NCBI GenBank assembly: GCA_934636105.1
Contig: CAKTZR010000002.1
Coordinates: 62,001-126,000 of the forward strand
DNA length: 64,000 bases
Origin: an uncultured Clostridia bacterium
GTDB taxonomy: Bacteria > Bacillota > Clostridia > Christensenellales > Aristaeellaceae
Direction: 5' to 3'
Both the position numbers and the translations under genes were made by a program. Shown one piece after another: positions 8,167-16,650 of the stretch. Each line of letters starts with the position of its first letter. Position 1 is the stretch's first letter. The notes below the pieces were generated by a model that saw only the letters and a program-made list of their open reading frames with translations, searched no databases and had not been told where the DNA came from.

Positions 8167-8862
8167 TTAATCCTTGTCCGTGAAATAATAACCCACTCCC
8201 CACTTGGTCAAAATAAATTCGGGGCCGGCGTTGTCCCGCTCGATCTTCTCGCGCAGGCGGCGGATATGCACGTCCACCGTGCGCATATCGCCCATATAAT
8301 CATATTTCCAAACCGTTTCCAGCAGCGCCTCACGGCTGTACACCTTGCCGCGGTGGGTAATCAGCAGCTGAAGCAGGTCAAACTCCTTGGCCGTCAGGCG
8401 GACGGGCTGGCCGCCGAGCATCACCGTGCGGTTCTGACAGTTGACCTCCAGATCATGCACGCGGATGACGCGCTTTTCCTCCTGCATTTCGCCCTGCGGC
8501 TGGCTGCGGCGGAAAATGGATTTGATGCGCGCCTTGACCTCCAGAATGTTGAAGGGCTTGGTCATGTAATCATCCGCGCCGTATTCAAGGCCGAGAATCT
8601 TATCCATATCCTCTCCCTTGGCGGTCAGCATGATGATCGGCACATTGCTCTTTTCTCGAATGCGCTGACAGACCTCGATGCCGTCCACGCCGGGCAGCAT
8701 CACATCCAGCAGAATCAGGTCGTATTCCCCGGCAAAAAACTTGGTCAGTGCTTCCTCGCCGTCCATCGCGGAATCCGTCTGATAACCGTCCTGCTCCAGG
8801 CTGTATTTCAATCCCTTCAAAATCAGGGGCTCGTCGTCCACCAACAAAATCTTTCTGGCCAT
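8167..8862 (-). CDS. OmpR/PhoB-family response regulator
   Basis: A receiver domain (VDDEP acidic pocket, phosphoacceptor Asp in LILLDVMLPG, Thr/Lys in MLTAKGED and YMTKPF) is joined to a C-terminal winged helix (RLTAKEFDLLQLLITHRG, then TVDVHIRRLREKI). The ATG at 8862 is preceded by GAGGAG at a slightly long spacing; a GTG at 8874 is the alternative but has its site too close. It is the first gene of RR-HK-GerMN-GerMN-holA and is divergent from a D-Ala-D-Ala carboxypeptidase, which hints at a cell-wall regulon. The sequence is WalR/PhoP-like but I do not assign a symbol. Confidence 0.92.
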   Translation of the reverse strand: MARKILLVDDEPLILKGLKYSLEQDGYQTDSAMDGEEALTKFFAGEYDLILLDVMLPGVDGIEVCQRIREKSNVPIIMLTAKGEDMDKILGLEYGADDYMTKPFNILEVKARIKSIFRRSQPQGEMQEEKRVIRVHDLEVNCQNRTVMLGGQPVRLTAKEFDLLQLLITHRGKVYSREALLETVWKYDYMGDMRTVDVHIRRLREKIERDNAGPEFILTKWGVGYYFTDKD

Positions 8863-8912
8863 GCTCGTGCTCACTCCTCGTGCGAATGGCAGTCCAGCGA
8901 CTGCGTCAGTTT

Positions 8913-8942
8913 ATTTTAACGCATTTCGGCAACGAAAATCAA
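8913..8942 (-). promoter_or_regulatory. Promoter of the RR-HK-GerMN operon
   Basis: On the minus strand TTGATT (8937-8942) and TAAAAT (8913-8918) with an 18-base spacer. Upstream lies TTTTGACACAATTT and TTTTGTAACAATTT, two similar 14-base blocks that could be regulator sites. Confidence 0.6.
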
Positions 8943-9046
8943 GGTTTTTGACACAATTTTCGGGCCATTTTGTAACAATTTCCGTTTTTAGACACAAAGA
9001 CGAAACATTTATCCGCCTCCACGCAACATTTGCCCGCCGTTTATGC

Positions 9047-9075
9047 TGTACATTTTCAGAAAAAAGTGGTATGAT
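9047..9075 (+). promoter_or_regulatory. Promoter of the D-Ala-D-Ala carboxypeptidase gene
   Basis: TGTACA (9047-9052), a 17-base spacer and TATGAT (9070-9075). The ribosome-binding site GGAGGG follows about 25 bases later. Confidence 0.6.
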
Positions 9076-9112
9076 GAAGGTGTATTGCTTCAAATAACGG
9101 AGGGAAAGTTCT

Positions 9113-10582
9113 TTGCCCCAACGCCTTTTTGCGCTGCTGCTCTGCGCGGCGCTTGTGATACCATCCTGTGTTTTGGCGGAAGACACGACGCCCGAGCCGG
9201 AGCGCTTTGTCGCGCCGACGCTCCCGCCGGACGCCATCGCATGGGACGCCGATCACCCGGATATTCTCGATGAGGACATGCTCTACGCCCGCAGCGCCAT
9301 TTTGATCGAGGCGGACACGGGCGAGGTGCTCTTTGAAAAAAACGCGGACGAGATCATGTATCCCGCTTCCACGACGAAGATCATGACCGCCTACATCGCC
9401 CTGCAAATGGGCGACATGGACAACGACCTCGTCACGGTTTCGCAAAACGCCATCGACCTTGTGCCGCCGACCTATCAAACCATTCCGCTCTCCGCAGGCG
9501 AACAGGTGCCGCTGCTTGACCTGATTTCGGTGATGCTGATTCGTTCGGGCAACGAAGCGGCCAACGCCATTGCGGAATACCTGTCCGGCAGCATCGAAAA
9601 TTTTGCCGATTTGATGAATCAGACGGCGCAGATGCTCGGCTGCTCGTCGAGCACCCACTTCGCCAACCCGTCCGGCGTGCACGACGAGAACCACTACACC
9701 ACCGCGCGCGACCTGGCCATCATCGCGCAGGCGTGTATGAAGGACGAGCGCTTCGCTTCCATCGTCTCCCAGACCTCGTATGACATGCCCGCCACGCAGA
9801 CGGAAAGCGGTTCGGCCGGCCATCCCCGGCGCACCATCGTCGGCAACACGGCGATCCTCAACCCGGAAAGCACCTCCTATTATCGTTATGCGACGGGCAT
9901 CAAGACGGGCTACACGCTCCCGGCGGGTTACTGCTTCGTCGGTTCGGCGACCAAAGGCGGCATCAGCCTGATTTCCGTCGTACTCTACGACGGCGATACC
10001 CGCCGCTATGAGGATACCAAGCGCCTGTTTGAATACGGCTTCACGCAGATTGAATCCATCACGCCCGAATCGCTCTACGCCGAAGACCCGCGCGTGGTCG
10101 ATATCACCGGCTTTGACACCAGCGACGCCCAGCACGGCGAATTGACGCTCGGCATTCGCGCCGTGGACGACACGAAGGACATGACCATCGTCGGCCGCAA
10201 GGACAGCATCGACTTCCTCCGCGAAAACTTCGGCCAGGTTTCTTCGATCCGCTGGACGCGGGAATTCCGCGCCCCGATCAACGTCGGCGACGTGATGGGC
10301 ATTCTGACCTTTTATTCCGAAAACAAAGGCACCGCCGAATATGAGCTGGTCGCCACGCGCTCCATCGCCGCCCGCGCGGACGCGCCGCTGACGCTGGAGC
10401 AGATCGAGGCCTACACCGCGCAGGATGAAAACCCGTGGCCGCGCTTCTCGTGGGATTTGCTCGTGCCGCCGGGGCTGATTCTCCTCGCTTTCATCTGGCT
10501 GATCCGCTTCATCCGCAAACACCGCAGAGAGCGCATCAAAGCGCCGAAGCTCAAGCCGACCAAGCGAAAATATCTCCGATAA
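9113..10582 (+). CDS. D-alanyl-D-alanine carboxypeptidase (PBP5 / peptidase S11 family)
   Basis: 489 residues from a TTG start with GGAGGG eight bases upstream. A signal peptide of about 22 residues leads to the S11 transpeptidase fold with all three active-site motifs: STTK (S86, K89), SGN (145-147) and KTG (264-266). It trims the terminal D-Ala from peptidoglycan stem peptides outside the membrane. Unlike the usual amphipathic tail, the C-terminus has a true membrane helix (LLVPPGLILLAFIWLIRFI) and a basic cytoplasmic tail. It is divergent from the RR-HK-GerMN operon, so a shared wall-stress regulon is plausible. Confidence 0.93.
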   Translation: MPQRLFALLLCAALVIPSCVLAEDTTPEPERFVAPTLPPDAIAWDADHPDILDEDMLYARSAILIEADTGEVLFEKNADEIMYPASTTKIMTAYIALQMGDMDNDLVTVSQNAIDLVPPTYQTIPLSAGEQVPLLDLISVMLIRSGNEAANAIAEYLSGSIENFADLMNQTAQMLGCSSSTHFANPSGVHDENHYTTARDLAIIAQACMKDERFASIVSQTSYDMPATQTESGSAGHPRRTIVGNTAILNPESTSYYRYATGIKTGYTLPAGYCFVGSATKGGISLISVVLYDGDTRRYEDTKRLFEYGFTQIESITPESLYAEDPRVVDITGFDTSDAQHGELTLGIRAVDDTKDMTIVGRKDSIDFLRENFGQVSSIRWTREFRAPINVGDVMGILTFYSENKGTAEYELVATRSIAARADAPLTLEQIEAYTAQDENPWPRFSWDLLVPPGLILLAFIWLIRFIRKHRRERIKAPKLKPTKRKYLR

Positions 10583-10585
10583 ACA

Positions 10586-10620
10586 AAAAGCCCGGACGCT
10601 GCGTCCGGGTTTTGTTTTTA
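10586..10620 (+). terminator. Rho-independent terminator
   Basis: CCCGGACG, a 3-base loop and CGTCCGGG, followed by a T-rich run. It starts four bases after the carboxypeptidase stop. Confidence 0.85.
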
Positions 10621-10663
10621 TATCATGCTATAAATGAACAAAAAACAGATTCTGCATAAAGAG

Positions 10664-10690
10664 CGGACGCGCAATGCGCGCCCCTACAAC
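10664..10690. repeat. Short palindromic repeat (GCGCGCCCCTACAAC family)
   Basis: The core CGGACGCGCAATGCGCGCCC plus CTACAAC recurs almost unchanged at 54562-54588. It fills most of the gap between the carboxypeptidase terminator and the next gene's 3' end. Confidence 0.6.
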
Positions 10691-10719
10691 GGATTCTTGC
10701 CCTTTTTCGGATTTACTCC

Positions 10720-12414
10720 TTATTGCAGCGGATAAATCAGCGCATAACCGTCGCTTTCCTCATAGGCGAATGCGTCGATATCCCATCCGGCGATTTCGTC
10801 CGGCTTGACGAGATAGATTTCATCCGGTTCGGGCTGCATGTCCTCCGAAACGTAGATCACCTCATACCGCTCGCCGCGCTCCGCCTGCGCCGTGCGCATA
10901 TCCGCATCTGTCACATACAGGAACATCATCTCCGCGCCTGCATCGGGCTGAATATGCGGATAAATGGCGCTGGTCACGTTGATTTTCGCGCCTGTCTCCT
11001 GCTGAACCTCCGCCGCGCGGGCGGAAAGCTGTTCAAAGCCCTTAAAATAGACATTCGCGTTTTCCTGATAGCTTCCGCCGAACAGCTGCACGGCCAGCAG
11101 CGCAAAATTCAGGCTCATCAGCGCGCCCATCGCCGCCGCGCACTTGAGGTTCTTGCGTTCCACCGTGCAAAGCCCGGCAGCCATCAGCAGCGCGTCAAAG
11201 AGAATCAGCGCGGAATGGTCGAACAGCCCGGTTGTGCCGGAATAATCCAGCACGCCGATGCTGCCAAACAGCACCAGACTCACCAGCGCGACGGCAAACG
11301 CCGCCTCGACCATCGCGCGTGCGGCAGCTTTCTCCCCACGCACGCGTCGGCCGTCCATCCAGCGGGCCAGCATCGCCAGCGCGCCGAGCGCCATCATCGG
11401 CAGGCTGAGCGTGAACAACGCGAGCATGCCGTTGGGCGTAAACATCGCCGGATCGATGTTTTCATGGCGCAGCACCTGGAAAATGCCGCCGACCACAACC
11501 GTCCAGAGCTTGTCAAGCACAATCTGCCCCAGCGTGTCGCGCGCCAGTTTTTCAGTCATATACGCCTTTTCAAAGCCTTCGAGCTTCGGAATCCGAATGA
11601 AGCCCAGCAGCGTCATTTCCGCCGCGTCCGTCAGGTTGATATACGCCGTCAGCATTGCAGGCACGCAAATCAGCAGCCCCAGCGCCGCCGCCAGCAGCGC
11701 GTGGCGCTTCCGCTTGCCGCAAACCGCCGCAATCACGCCGCACGCCGCAATCAGCGCGGGCGCAATGAAGAAATACATGTTCTGCGCATACGCCGTCAGC
11801 GCAAGGATCGCCATGCCGCCATACAGCTCGGCAGGCCGGGAAATGCCCCGAACCATCAGGCACAGTGCAATCGGCAGCAGATACAGCGCCGCGCAGGAGC
11901 CGCAGGTCAGCCGTGCTTCCAGCACGAAAATCGGGCAGATCGCGTAAATCGTCAGCATCCAGCGCGCCGCACGCTTGCCGGAAACCGCTTCGCCCAAGCC
12001 GTAGGCCGCGGGCATCGCCAGACAGGAGAGCAGCGCCAGCGGCAGGCGAACCGTCAGCTTGTTCATGCCAAACAGCCCGACAAACGGCGCGGTCAGCACC
12101 GCCAGCAGCGGCCCGGTCGTCTCCCCTTCCCACTGGGCCAGCTGGGTGGTCAGCCCCTGTCCGAACAGAAAGCCGCCCGTCTGCGCCAGCGACTTGGCCT
12201 GCACGCCGACAAGCGCTTCTTCCGCGCTGATCCCGGTCGGCAGGCTCGTCAGCTTCACCAGCCGGACAAGCCCGCCGACCGCCAGCATCGCCAGGCAGAG
12301 CCGGCGATGCGTCTTTTCGTCGATTTGCTTTTCCCCATCGCCCGCGCGCTGGATTGCCGCAAAGCCAATCGCCACGGCGAGCAGCATCCAAACCAAAGAA
12401 TCGATTGTAAACAT
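10720..12414 (-). CDS. Polytopic membrane glycosyltransferase-like protein (GT-C / GT39-like)
   Basis: 564 residues from ATG 12414, preceded by GAGGG. About eleven hydrophobic helices fill the first 460 residues. The first extracytoplasmic loop carries acidic residues (SAEEALVGVQAKSL) where GT-C enzymes of the PMT/ArnT group have catalytic Asp/Glu. The C-terminal 100 residues form a soluble extracytoplasmic domain. Such enzymes move sugars from polyprenyl-phosphate donors to extracellular targets; the substrate is unknown. It starts 10 bases after the next upstream gene, so the three membrane genes probably form one operon. It is a diverged relative of the two tandem paralogues upstream. Confidence 0.7.
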   Translation of the reverse strand: MFTIDSLVWMLLAVAIGFAAIQRAGDGEKQIDEKTHRRLCLAMLAVGGLVRLVKLTSLPTGISAEEALVGVQAKSLAQTGGFLFGQGLTTQLAQWEGETTGPLLAVLTAPFVGLFGMNKLTVRLPLALLSCLAMPAAYGLGEAVSGKRAARWMLTIYAICPIFVLEARLTCGSCAALYLLPIALCLMVRGISRPAELYGGMAILALTAYAQNMYFFIAPALIAACGVIAAVCGKRKRHALLAAALGLLICVPAMLTAYINLTDAAEMTLLGFIRIPKLEGFEKAYMTEKLARDTLGQIVLDKLWTVVVGGIFQVLRHENIDPAMFTPNGMLALFTLSLPMMALGALAMLARWMDGRRVRGEKAAARAMVEAAFAVALVSLVLFGSIGVLDYSGTTGLFDHSALILFDALLMAAGLCTVERKNLKCAAAMGALMSLNFALLAVQLFGGSYQENANVYFKGFEQLSARAAEVQQETGAKINVTSAIYPHIQPDAGAEMMFLYVTDADMRTAQAERGERYEVIYVSEDMQPEPDEIYLVKPDEIAGWDIDAFAYEESDGYALIYPLQ

Positions 12415-12424
12415 AGCTTTTCCC

Positions 12425-14161
12425 TCACTCCGCCCAATACCGCGGATAGACCGCCGCAAAGTTGCCGAAATCCGTAATCCGATAATCCGCCTCGTCAAAC
12501 AACGCCTTTTCCTGCTGACGGATGATGTATACCGCGCATTCCGTTGGGTCAGGTTCAAAGTCGCTGAAATCCTGCAAAATGTATCGCTCCGTGAAATACC
12601 ATCCGTTCGGTTCCCCATCCCGGCCGCGAAGTTCTTCATCCTCCGCCCGCATGGCATAATTGATCTGATGGGCAAACATCACCTGCGCCGTCATCACCTT
12701 TTTGCCGTCCGCGCGGCCCATCGTCGTTAGATAATATCGGTCGCAGTCCCAATCCCACGTCTCGTCCAGCGCATTCTGCAAGCCGTTCAGGAAATAGGAA
12801 CCCGTCCTGTTCTGGTAATCCGCATCGCCGAAATACACCCCGCACATGCCGCCGAAGCCGACGGCGATCATCACGAGCATCGCCGCCAGCGCGACGCGGA
12901 GCCGCCTGCCCATCTGCCAGAGCGCATAAGCCGCGCAGAGAATCAGCGGATAATACAGAATATTGTTGCGGTTGACCACGCTGCCGACCATCACCGTATT
13001 CACGATGGCGGCGAACATCCAAATCAGAATCAGCATGCCGCCGTCCCGCAGCGGCGCTTCACTGCCGGAGAGCGCCAGCTTTCTTCTGTCCCGACAGAGC
13101 TTATACCAGCCAAACAGCGCCGCCGGAACGACAAACGGATACATCGTGTTCGCCCATTTGACGCCGTTGTATTCGCCCGCCGGATACAGCCCCGCCGCCA
13201 TCGGCAAAAATTCCTTGAGCTTCTGCGCCATATCCATATACGGGTTCTCCGCGCCCAGCGCGATATCGTTGGAACGATTGGAATGGGCAAACCTCGGCAT
13301 GGTGATCGGCCCGAAGGTCACCGTTTCCAGTTCGAAAGCGTTGACCACCATCGTCACATAATACGGCGCGGAAACCGCCGCAAAAAGAATCACGCAAACC
13401 GCCACATCCAGCGGTTTCACCTCTCTGCGCGCCGCAAGGAAGATCGCCGCAGGCAGCAGGATGCACGGCACGGAGACCGCCGCCAGCCCGTAGGCATACG
13501 GCGCAAGGCCGAAAAACACCATAGACAGATACAGCGCCCAGCGCTTTTCCCGCCCGATCATCAGCAGCTCCATCGCCAGCAGAAGCACATGCGGCAGCAT
13601 GTTCGCTTCCAGCGCCCAGCGGCTCAAGGCGACATGCCACGGATTCAGCGCCAGCAGAAAGAGCGCCAGCAGCGCAAAGTCCCTGCCCGCAATCTGCCGC
13701 GCCAAATCCCACATCAGCGGCAGAGCCGCCAGGCTCATCAGCAGCATCGGCAGGCGAAGCGTGAACTTGCTGAGGCCCAACAGTTTGATAAACGGAATCA
13801 GCAGGTACGAATACAGCGTGGACATCTGCGAATAGCCCCACGCTTCGAAATACGTCGGCCAGCTTGTGCCGTATTGATCCGTTCCGCCGCTTAGCAGGCA
13901 AAACGCTTCCACGCCCGCCATCGTGCCGTCCTGATTCTGCCCCAGCGGCAATTCCACAAAGCGATAACAGCGAACCAGCACGCCAGCCGCCAGAATCAGC
14001 GCAAACGCCAGCCAATAGCCTTGATTGGAAAGCGTCAGCCGCTTTTCCAGCCGCGCCACACTCCCCCAAGTCAGCACGCGTTCCCGCAGGCGGTCGTTGA
14101 AAGCGAGCGCAAGCAGCAAAACAGCAAGCGGCAGAAACACCCAAACGCTGAGAAACTCCAT
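12425..14161 (-). CDS. Polytopic membrane glycosyltransferase-like protein, tandem paralogue A
   Basis: 578 residues with many membrane helices and a C-terminal extracytoplasmic domain. The first loop has GQNQDGTMAGVEAF, an acidic motif in the place used by GT-C (PMT/ArnT) glycosyltransferases. It is closely similar along its whole length to the next gene (14238-15971): shared GTDQYGTSWPTYF, WHVALSRWALEANMLPHVLL, KLCRDRRKLALS and an identical PRYWAE end. GGGGGAG precedes the ATG at 14161. A target such as a wall polymer or surface glycan fits but is not shown by the sequence. Confidence 0.75.
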   Translation of the reverse strand: MEFLSVWVFLPLAVLLLALAFNDRLRERVLTWGSVARLEKRLTLSNQGYWLAFALILAAGVLVRCYRFVELPLGQNQDGTMAGVEAFCLLSGGTDQYGTSWPTYFEAWGYSQMSTLYSYLLIPFIKLLGLSKFTLRLPMLLMSLAALPLMWDLARQIAGRDFALLALFLLALNPWHVALSRWALEANMLPHVLLLAMELLMIGREKRWALYLSMVFFGLAPYAYGLAAVSVPCILLPAAIFLAARREVKPLDVAVCVILFAAVSAPYYVTMVVNAFELETVTFGPITMPRFAHSNRSNDIALGAENPYMDMAQKLKEFLPMAAGLYPAGEYNGVKWANTMYPFVVPAALFGWYKLCRDRRKLALSGSEAPLRDGGMLILIWMFAAIVNTVMVGSVVNRNNILYYPLILCAAYALWQMGRRLRVALAAMLVMIAVGFGGMCGVYFGDADYQNRTGSYFLNGLQNALDETWDWDCDRYYLTTMGRADGKKVMTAQVMFAHQINYAMRAEDEELRGRDGEPNGWYFTERYILQDFSDFEPDPTECAVYIIRQQEKALFDEADYRITDFGNFAAVYPRYWAE

Positions 14162-14184
14162 CTTCCGTACTCCCCCGTTCTTTC

Positions 14185-14212
14185 ATTATACAATGTATGA
14201 TATCACATTGTA
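14185..14212 (-). promoter_or_regulatory. Candidate promoter with inverted repeat between the paralogues
   Basis: A TATAAT -10 box (14185-14190, minus strand) with a weak GATACA -35 lies inside an imperfect dyad (ATACAATG at 14188-14195 and CATTGTAT at 14206-14213), a possible operator. Confidence 0.45.
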
Positions 14213-14237
14213 TCGTTCCCTTGCAAGGGACTGCTTC

Positions 14238-15971
14238 TCACTCCGCCCAATACCGCGGATAAACCGCCGCAAAGTTGCCGAACCGCTCAATGATATAATC
14301 TTCCTCGTCAAACAGGGCGGTTTCCTCCGCGCTGACGATATAAGCGGCGCACTCGGTCGGGTCTGGCTCGAAATCCTCAAACAGCTGATAGATATAGCGT
14401 TCGCCGTAGTACCAGCCGTTGGGTTCGCCGTCCGGCCCGCGCAATTCTTCCTCCTCGGCGCGCATGGCGTAATCGATCCGATGGGCAAACATCACATTCG
14501 CCGTCATCGCCATCTCGTTGCTCTCGTGGCCGTCCAGCGTCACATAATATCGGTCGCAGTCCCAGCTCCAGGCCTCGTGCAGCGCTTCCTGCAAGCCATA
14601 AGCGAAGCCCTCGCCCGTCTCCTGCTGATAGCTGTCGCTGAAATAGACATTGCACATGCCGGCAAAACCGACGGCGATCATCGTCAGCATCGCCGCCAGC
14701 GCCACGCGAAGCCGCCTGCCCATCTGCCAGAGCGTATAGGCCGCACAGAGAATCAGCGGATAATACAGAATGTTGTTGCGGTTGACCACCGTACCGACCA
14801 CCGCGCCGTTAATGACGCTGGCCGCCATCCAGATGAGGATGAGCATGCCGCCGTCGCGCAGCGGCGCTTCGCTTCGGGAAAGCGCCAGTTTTCTTCTGTC
14901 CCGGCAGAGTTTATACCAGCCAAACAGCGCCGCCGGAACGACGAACGGATACATCGTGTTCGCCCATTCCACCACGCAGTATTGCTCGCCCGCATATGCG
15001 CCGGTCAGCATCTTCAAAAAGCCGCGGAAATTCTGAAGCATTTGCAGATACGGATTGGCCGCGCTGAAAGCGATATCCTCCGCGCGCTTCGATTCCGCAA
15101 ACAGCGGCATGGTGATTGGCCCCAGCGTCATCGTTTCCAGCCCCAGCGCGTTGATGGCCATCGTCACATAATACGGCGCGGATACGAGCGCAAACAGCGC
15201 GACGCAGACGACCACATCCAGCGGCTTCACCTTTTCGCGCCCCACGAGGAAAATCGCCGCCGGGAGCAGCAGACACGGCACCGAGATCGCCGCCAGTCCG
15301 TAGGCATACGGCGCAAGGCCGAAAACCGCCATGGACAGATACAGCGCCCATCGCTTTTCCCGGCCAATCATCAGCAGATAGACGGCCAATAGCAGCACGT
15401 GCGGCAGCATGTTTGCTTCCAGTGCCCAGCGGCTCAAGACGATGTGCCACGGGTTCAGCGCCAGCAGAAAGAGCGCCAACAGGGCAAAGGCTTTGCCCGC
15501 TATCCGCCGCGCCAAATCCCACATCAGCGGCAGGGCGATCAGGCTCATCAGCAGCATCGGCAGGCGAAGCGTGAGCTTGCTCAGACCCAGCAGCTTGACA
15601 AACGGGATCATCAGATAGGAATACAGCGTGGACATCTGCGAAAACTGCCACGCCGCGAAATACGTCGGCCAGCTCGTGCCGTATTGATCCGTTCCGCCGT
15701 CCGCCAGGCAGAGCGCTTCCACGCCCGCCATCGTGCCGTCCGGATTCTGCCCCAGCGGCAATTCCACAAAGCGGTAACAGCGAACCAGCACGCCCACCGC
15801 CAGAATCAGCGCGAATGCCAGCCAATAGCCTTTATCCGAAAGCGTCAGCCGCTTTTCCAGCCGCTCAATCTCCCGGACAGCCAGCACGCGCCTGCGCGCC
15901 GGTTCCCAGAATGCCAGAATCAGCAGCAAAACCGTCAGCGGCGGAAACACCCATTTGCCGATCAGCGCCAT
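14238..15971 (-). CDS. Polytopic membrane glycosyltransferase-like protein, tandem paralogue B
   Basis: 577 residues, same layout as its neighbour: hydrophobic helices to about residue 440, then a soluble tail. The loop motif here is GQNPDGTMAGVEAL. GAGGGG lies before the ATG at 15971. The two genes diverge mostly in the C-terminal domain and in the loop after VTMAINAL, which suggests duplication followed by change in acceptor or donor choice. It is first in the three-gene run and lies 80 bases downstream of the rplT stop, separated from it by a terminator. Confidence 0.75.
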   Translation of the reverse strand: MALIGKWVFPPLTVLLLILAFWEPARRRVLAVREIERLEKRLTLSDKGYWLAFALILAVGVLVRCYRFVELPLGQNPDGTMAGVEALCLADGGTDQYGTSWPTYFAAWQFSQMSTLYSYLMIPFVKLLGLSKLTLRLPMLLMSLIALPLMWDLARRIAGKAFALLALFLLALNPWHIVLSRWALEANMLPHVLLLAVYLLMIGREKRWALYLSMAVFGLAPYAYGLAAISVPCLLLPAAIFLVGREKVKPLDVVVCVALFALVSAPYYVTMAINALGLETMTLGPITMPLFAESKRAEDIAFSAANPYLQMLQNFRGFLKMLTGAYAGEQYCVVEWANTMYPFVVPAALFGWYKLCRDRRKLALSRSEAPLRDGGMLILIWMAASVINGAVVGTVVNRNNILYYPLILCAAYTLWQMGRRLRVALAAMLTMIAVGFAGMCNVYFSDSYQQETGEGFAYGLQEALHEAWSWDCDRYYVTLDGHESNEMAMTANVMFAHRIDYAMRAEEEELRGPDGEPNGWYYGERYIYQLFEDFEPDPTECAAYIVSAEETALFDEEDYIIERFGNFAAVYPRYWAE

Positions 15972-16000
15972 GCTTCATCCCCTCCTCGATTTTCTTTCGT

Positions 16001-16036
16001 CAAAAGAAAAGGAGAACCGGCAAAAACCGATTCTCC
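16001..16036 (-). terminator. Terminator of infC-rpmI-rplT
   Basis: Arms GGAGAACCGG (16011-16020) and CCGATTCTCC (16027-16036) pair with one mismatch. On the minus strand TTTTCTTTTG follows. Confidence 0.85.
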
Positions 16037-16051
16037 TGAAAGCGCAATCGC

Positions 16052-16402
16052 TTACGCGTTCTTGGCAACCTCGACGAGCTTGGCGAACGCAGCCGCATCG
16101 TTCACAGCCAGATCGGCCAGCACCTTGCGGTTGAGATCCACGCCAGCCTTCTTCAGGCCGCAGATGAACTTGGAATAGGACATGCCGTTGATGCGGGTCG
16201 CGGCGTTGATACGGGCAATCCACAGGGAACGGAAGTCACGCTTACGCAGCTTGCGGCCGATGTAAGCGTAACGCAGGGAGCGCATAACCTGCTCCTGCGC
16301 AGCGCGATACTGCTTGGACTTGGAGCCATAGTAGCCCTTCGCCAGCTTCATGATTTTTCTGCGCTTCTTATGGGCGTTGACAGCCCCTTTGATTCTTGCC
16401 AT
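16052..16402 (-). CDS. rplT: 50S ribosomal protein L20
   Basis: 116 residues, the normal length. The start MARIKGAVNAHKKRRKIMKL and the central YRAAQEQVMRSLRYAYIGRK are hallmark L20 sequence. L20 binds 23S rRNA early in 50S assembly and in Firmicutes represses its own operon through a leader RNA. It is the last gene of infC-rpmI-rplT, 25 bases after rpmI, with a good terminator behind it. Confidence 0.98.
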   Translation of the reverse strand: MARIKGAVNAHKKRRKIMKLAKGYYGSKSKQYRAAQEQVMRSLRYAYIGRKLRKRDFRSLWIARINAATRINGMSYSKFICGLKKAGVDLNRKVLADLAVNDAAAFAKLVEVAKNA

Positions 16403-16427
16403 GATAAAACCTCCTAGCCGGCTGGGC

Positions 16428-16625
16428 TTACTTGTACGGGATGAGCTTCTTCATCGTGCCGGCGTAGCTCTGGGAGACATACGCGGTACGACGCAGGTTG
16501 CGCTTGGTCTTGCGGGTCTTCTTGTTGAGGATGTGACGCTTGAAGGCCTTGGCGCGCTTAACAAGACCGTTCTTGGTCAGGGCGAGGCGCTTGGCAGCGC
16601 CGCGATGAGTTTTCTGCTTAGGCAT
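16428..16625 (-). CDS. rpmI: 50S ribosomal protein L35
   Basis: 65 residues, highly basic, starting MPKQKTHRGAAKRLALTKNG and ending MKKLIPYK, which is diagnostic for L35. It sits between infC and rplT with short spacers, the universal order. GAGAGGAGG lies before the ATG. Confidence 0.98.
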   Translation of the reverse strand: MPKQKTHRGAAKRLALTKNGLVKRAKAFKRHILNKKTRKTKRNLRRTAYVSQSYAGTMKKLIPYK

Positions 16626-16650
16626 AAGGGGAATCCTCCTCTCCGGATCT

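Noticed and set aside
5613..8183. Long plus-strand open frame of about 856 codons opposite the GerMN and kinase genes
   Set aside because: It is an antisense shadow caused by GC-rich codon bias; no ribosome-binding site, no domain, and the opposite strand holds clear genes.
12425..15971. Near-repeat of about 1.7 kb that could be an assembly duplication
   Set aside because: The two genes differ throughout at the amino acid level, most in the tails, so they are true paralogues.
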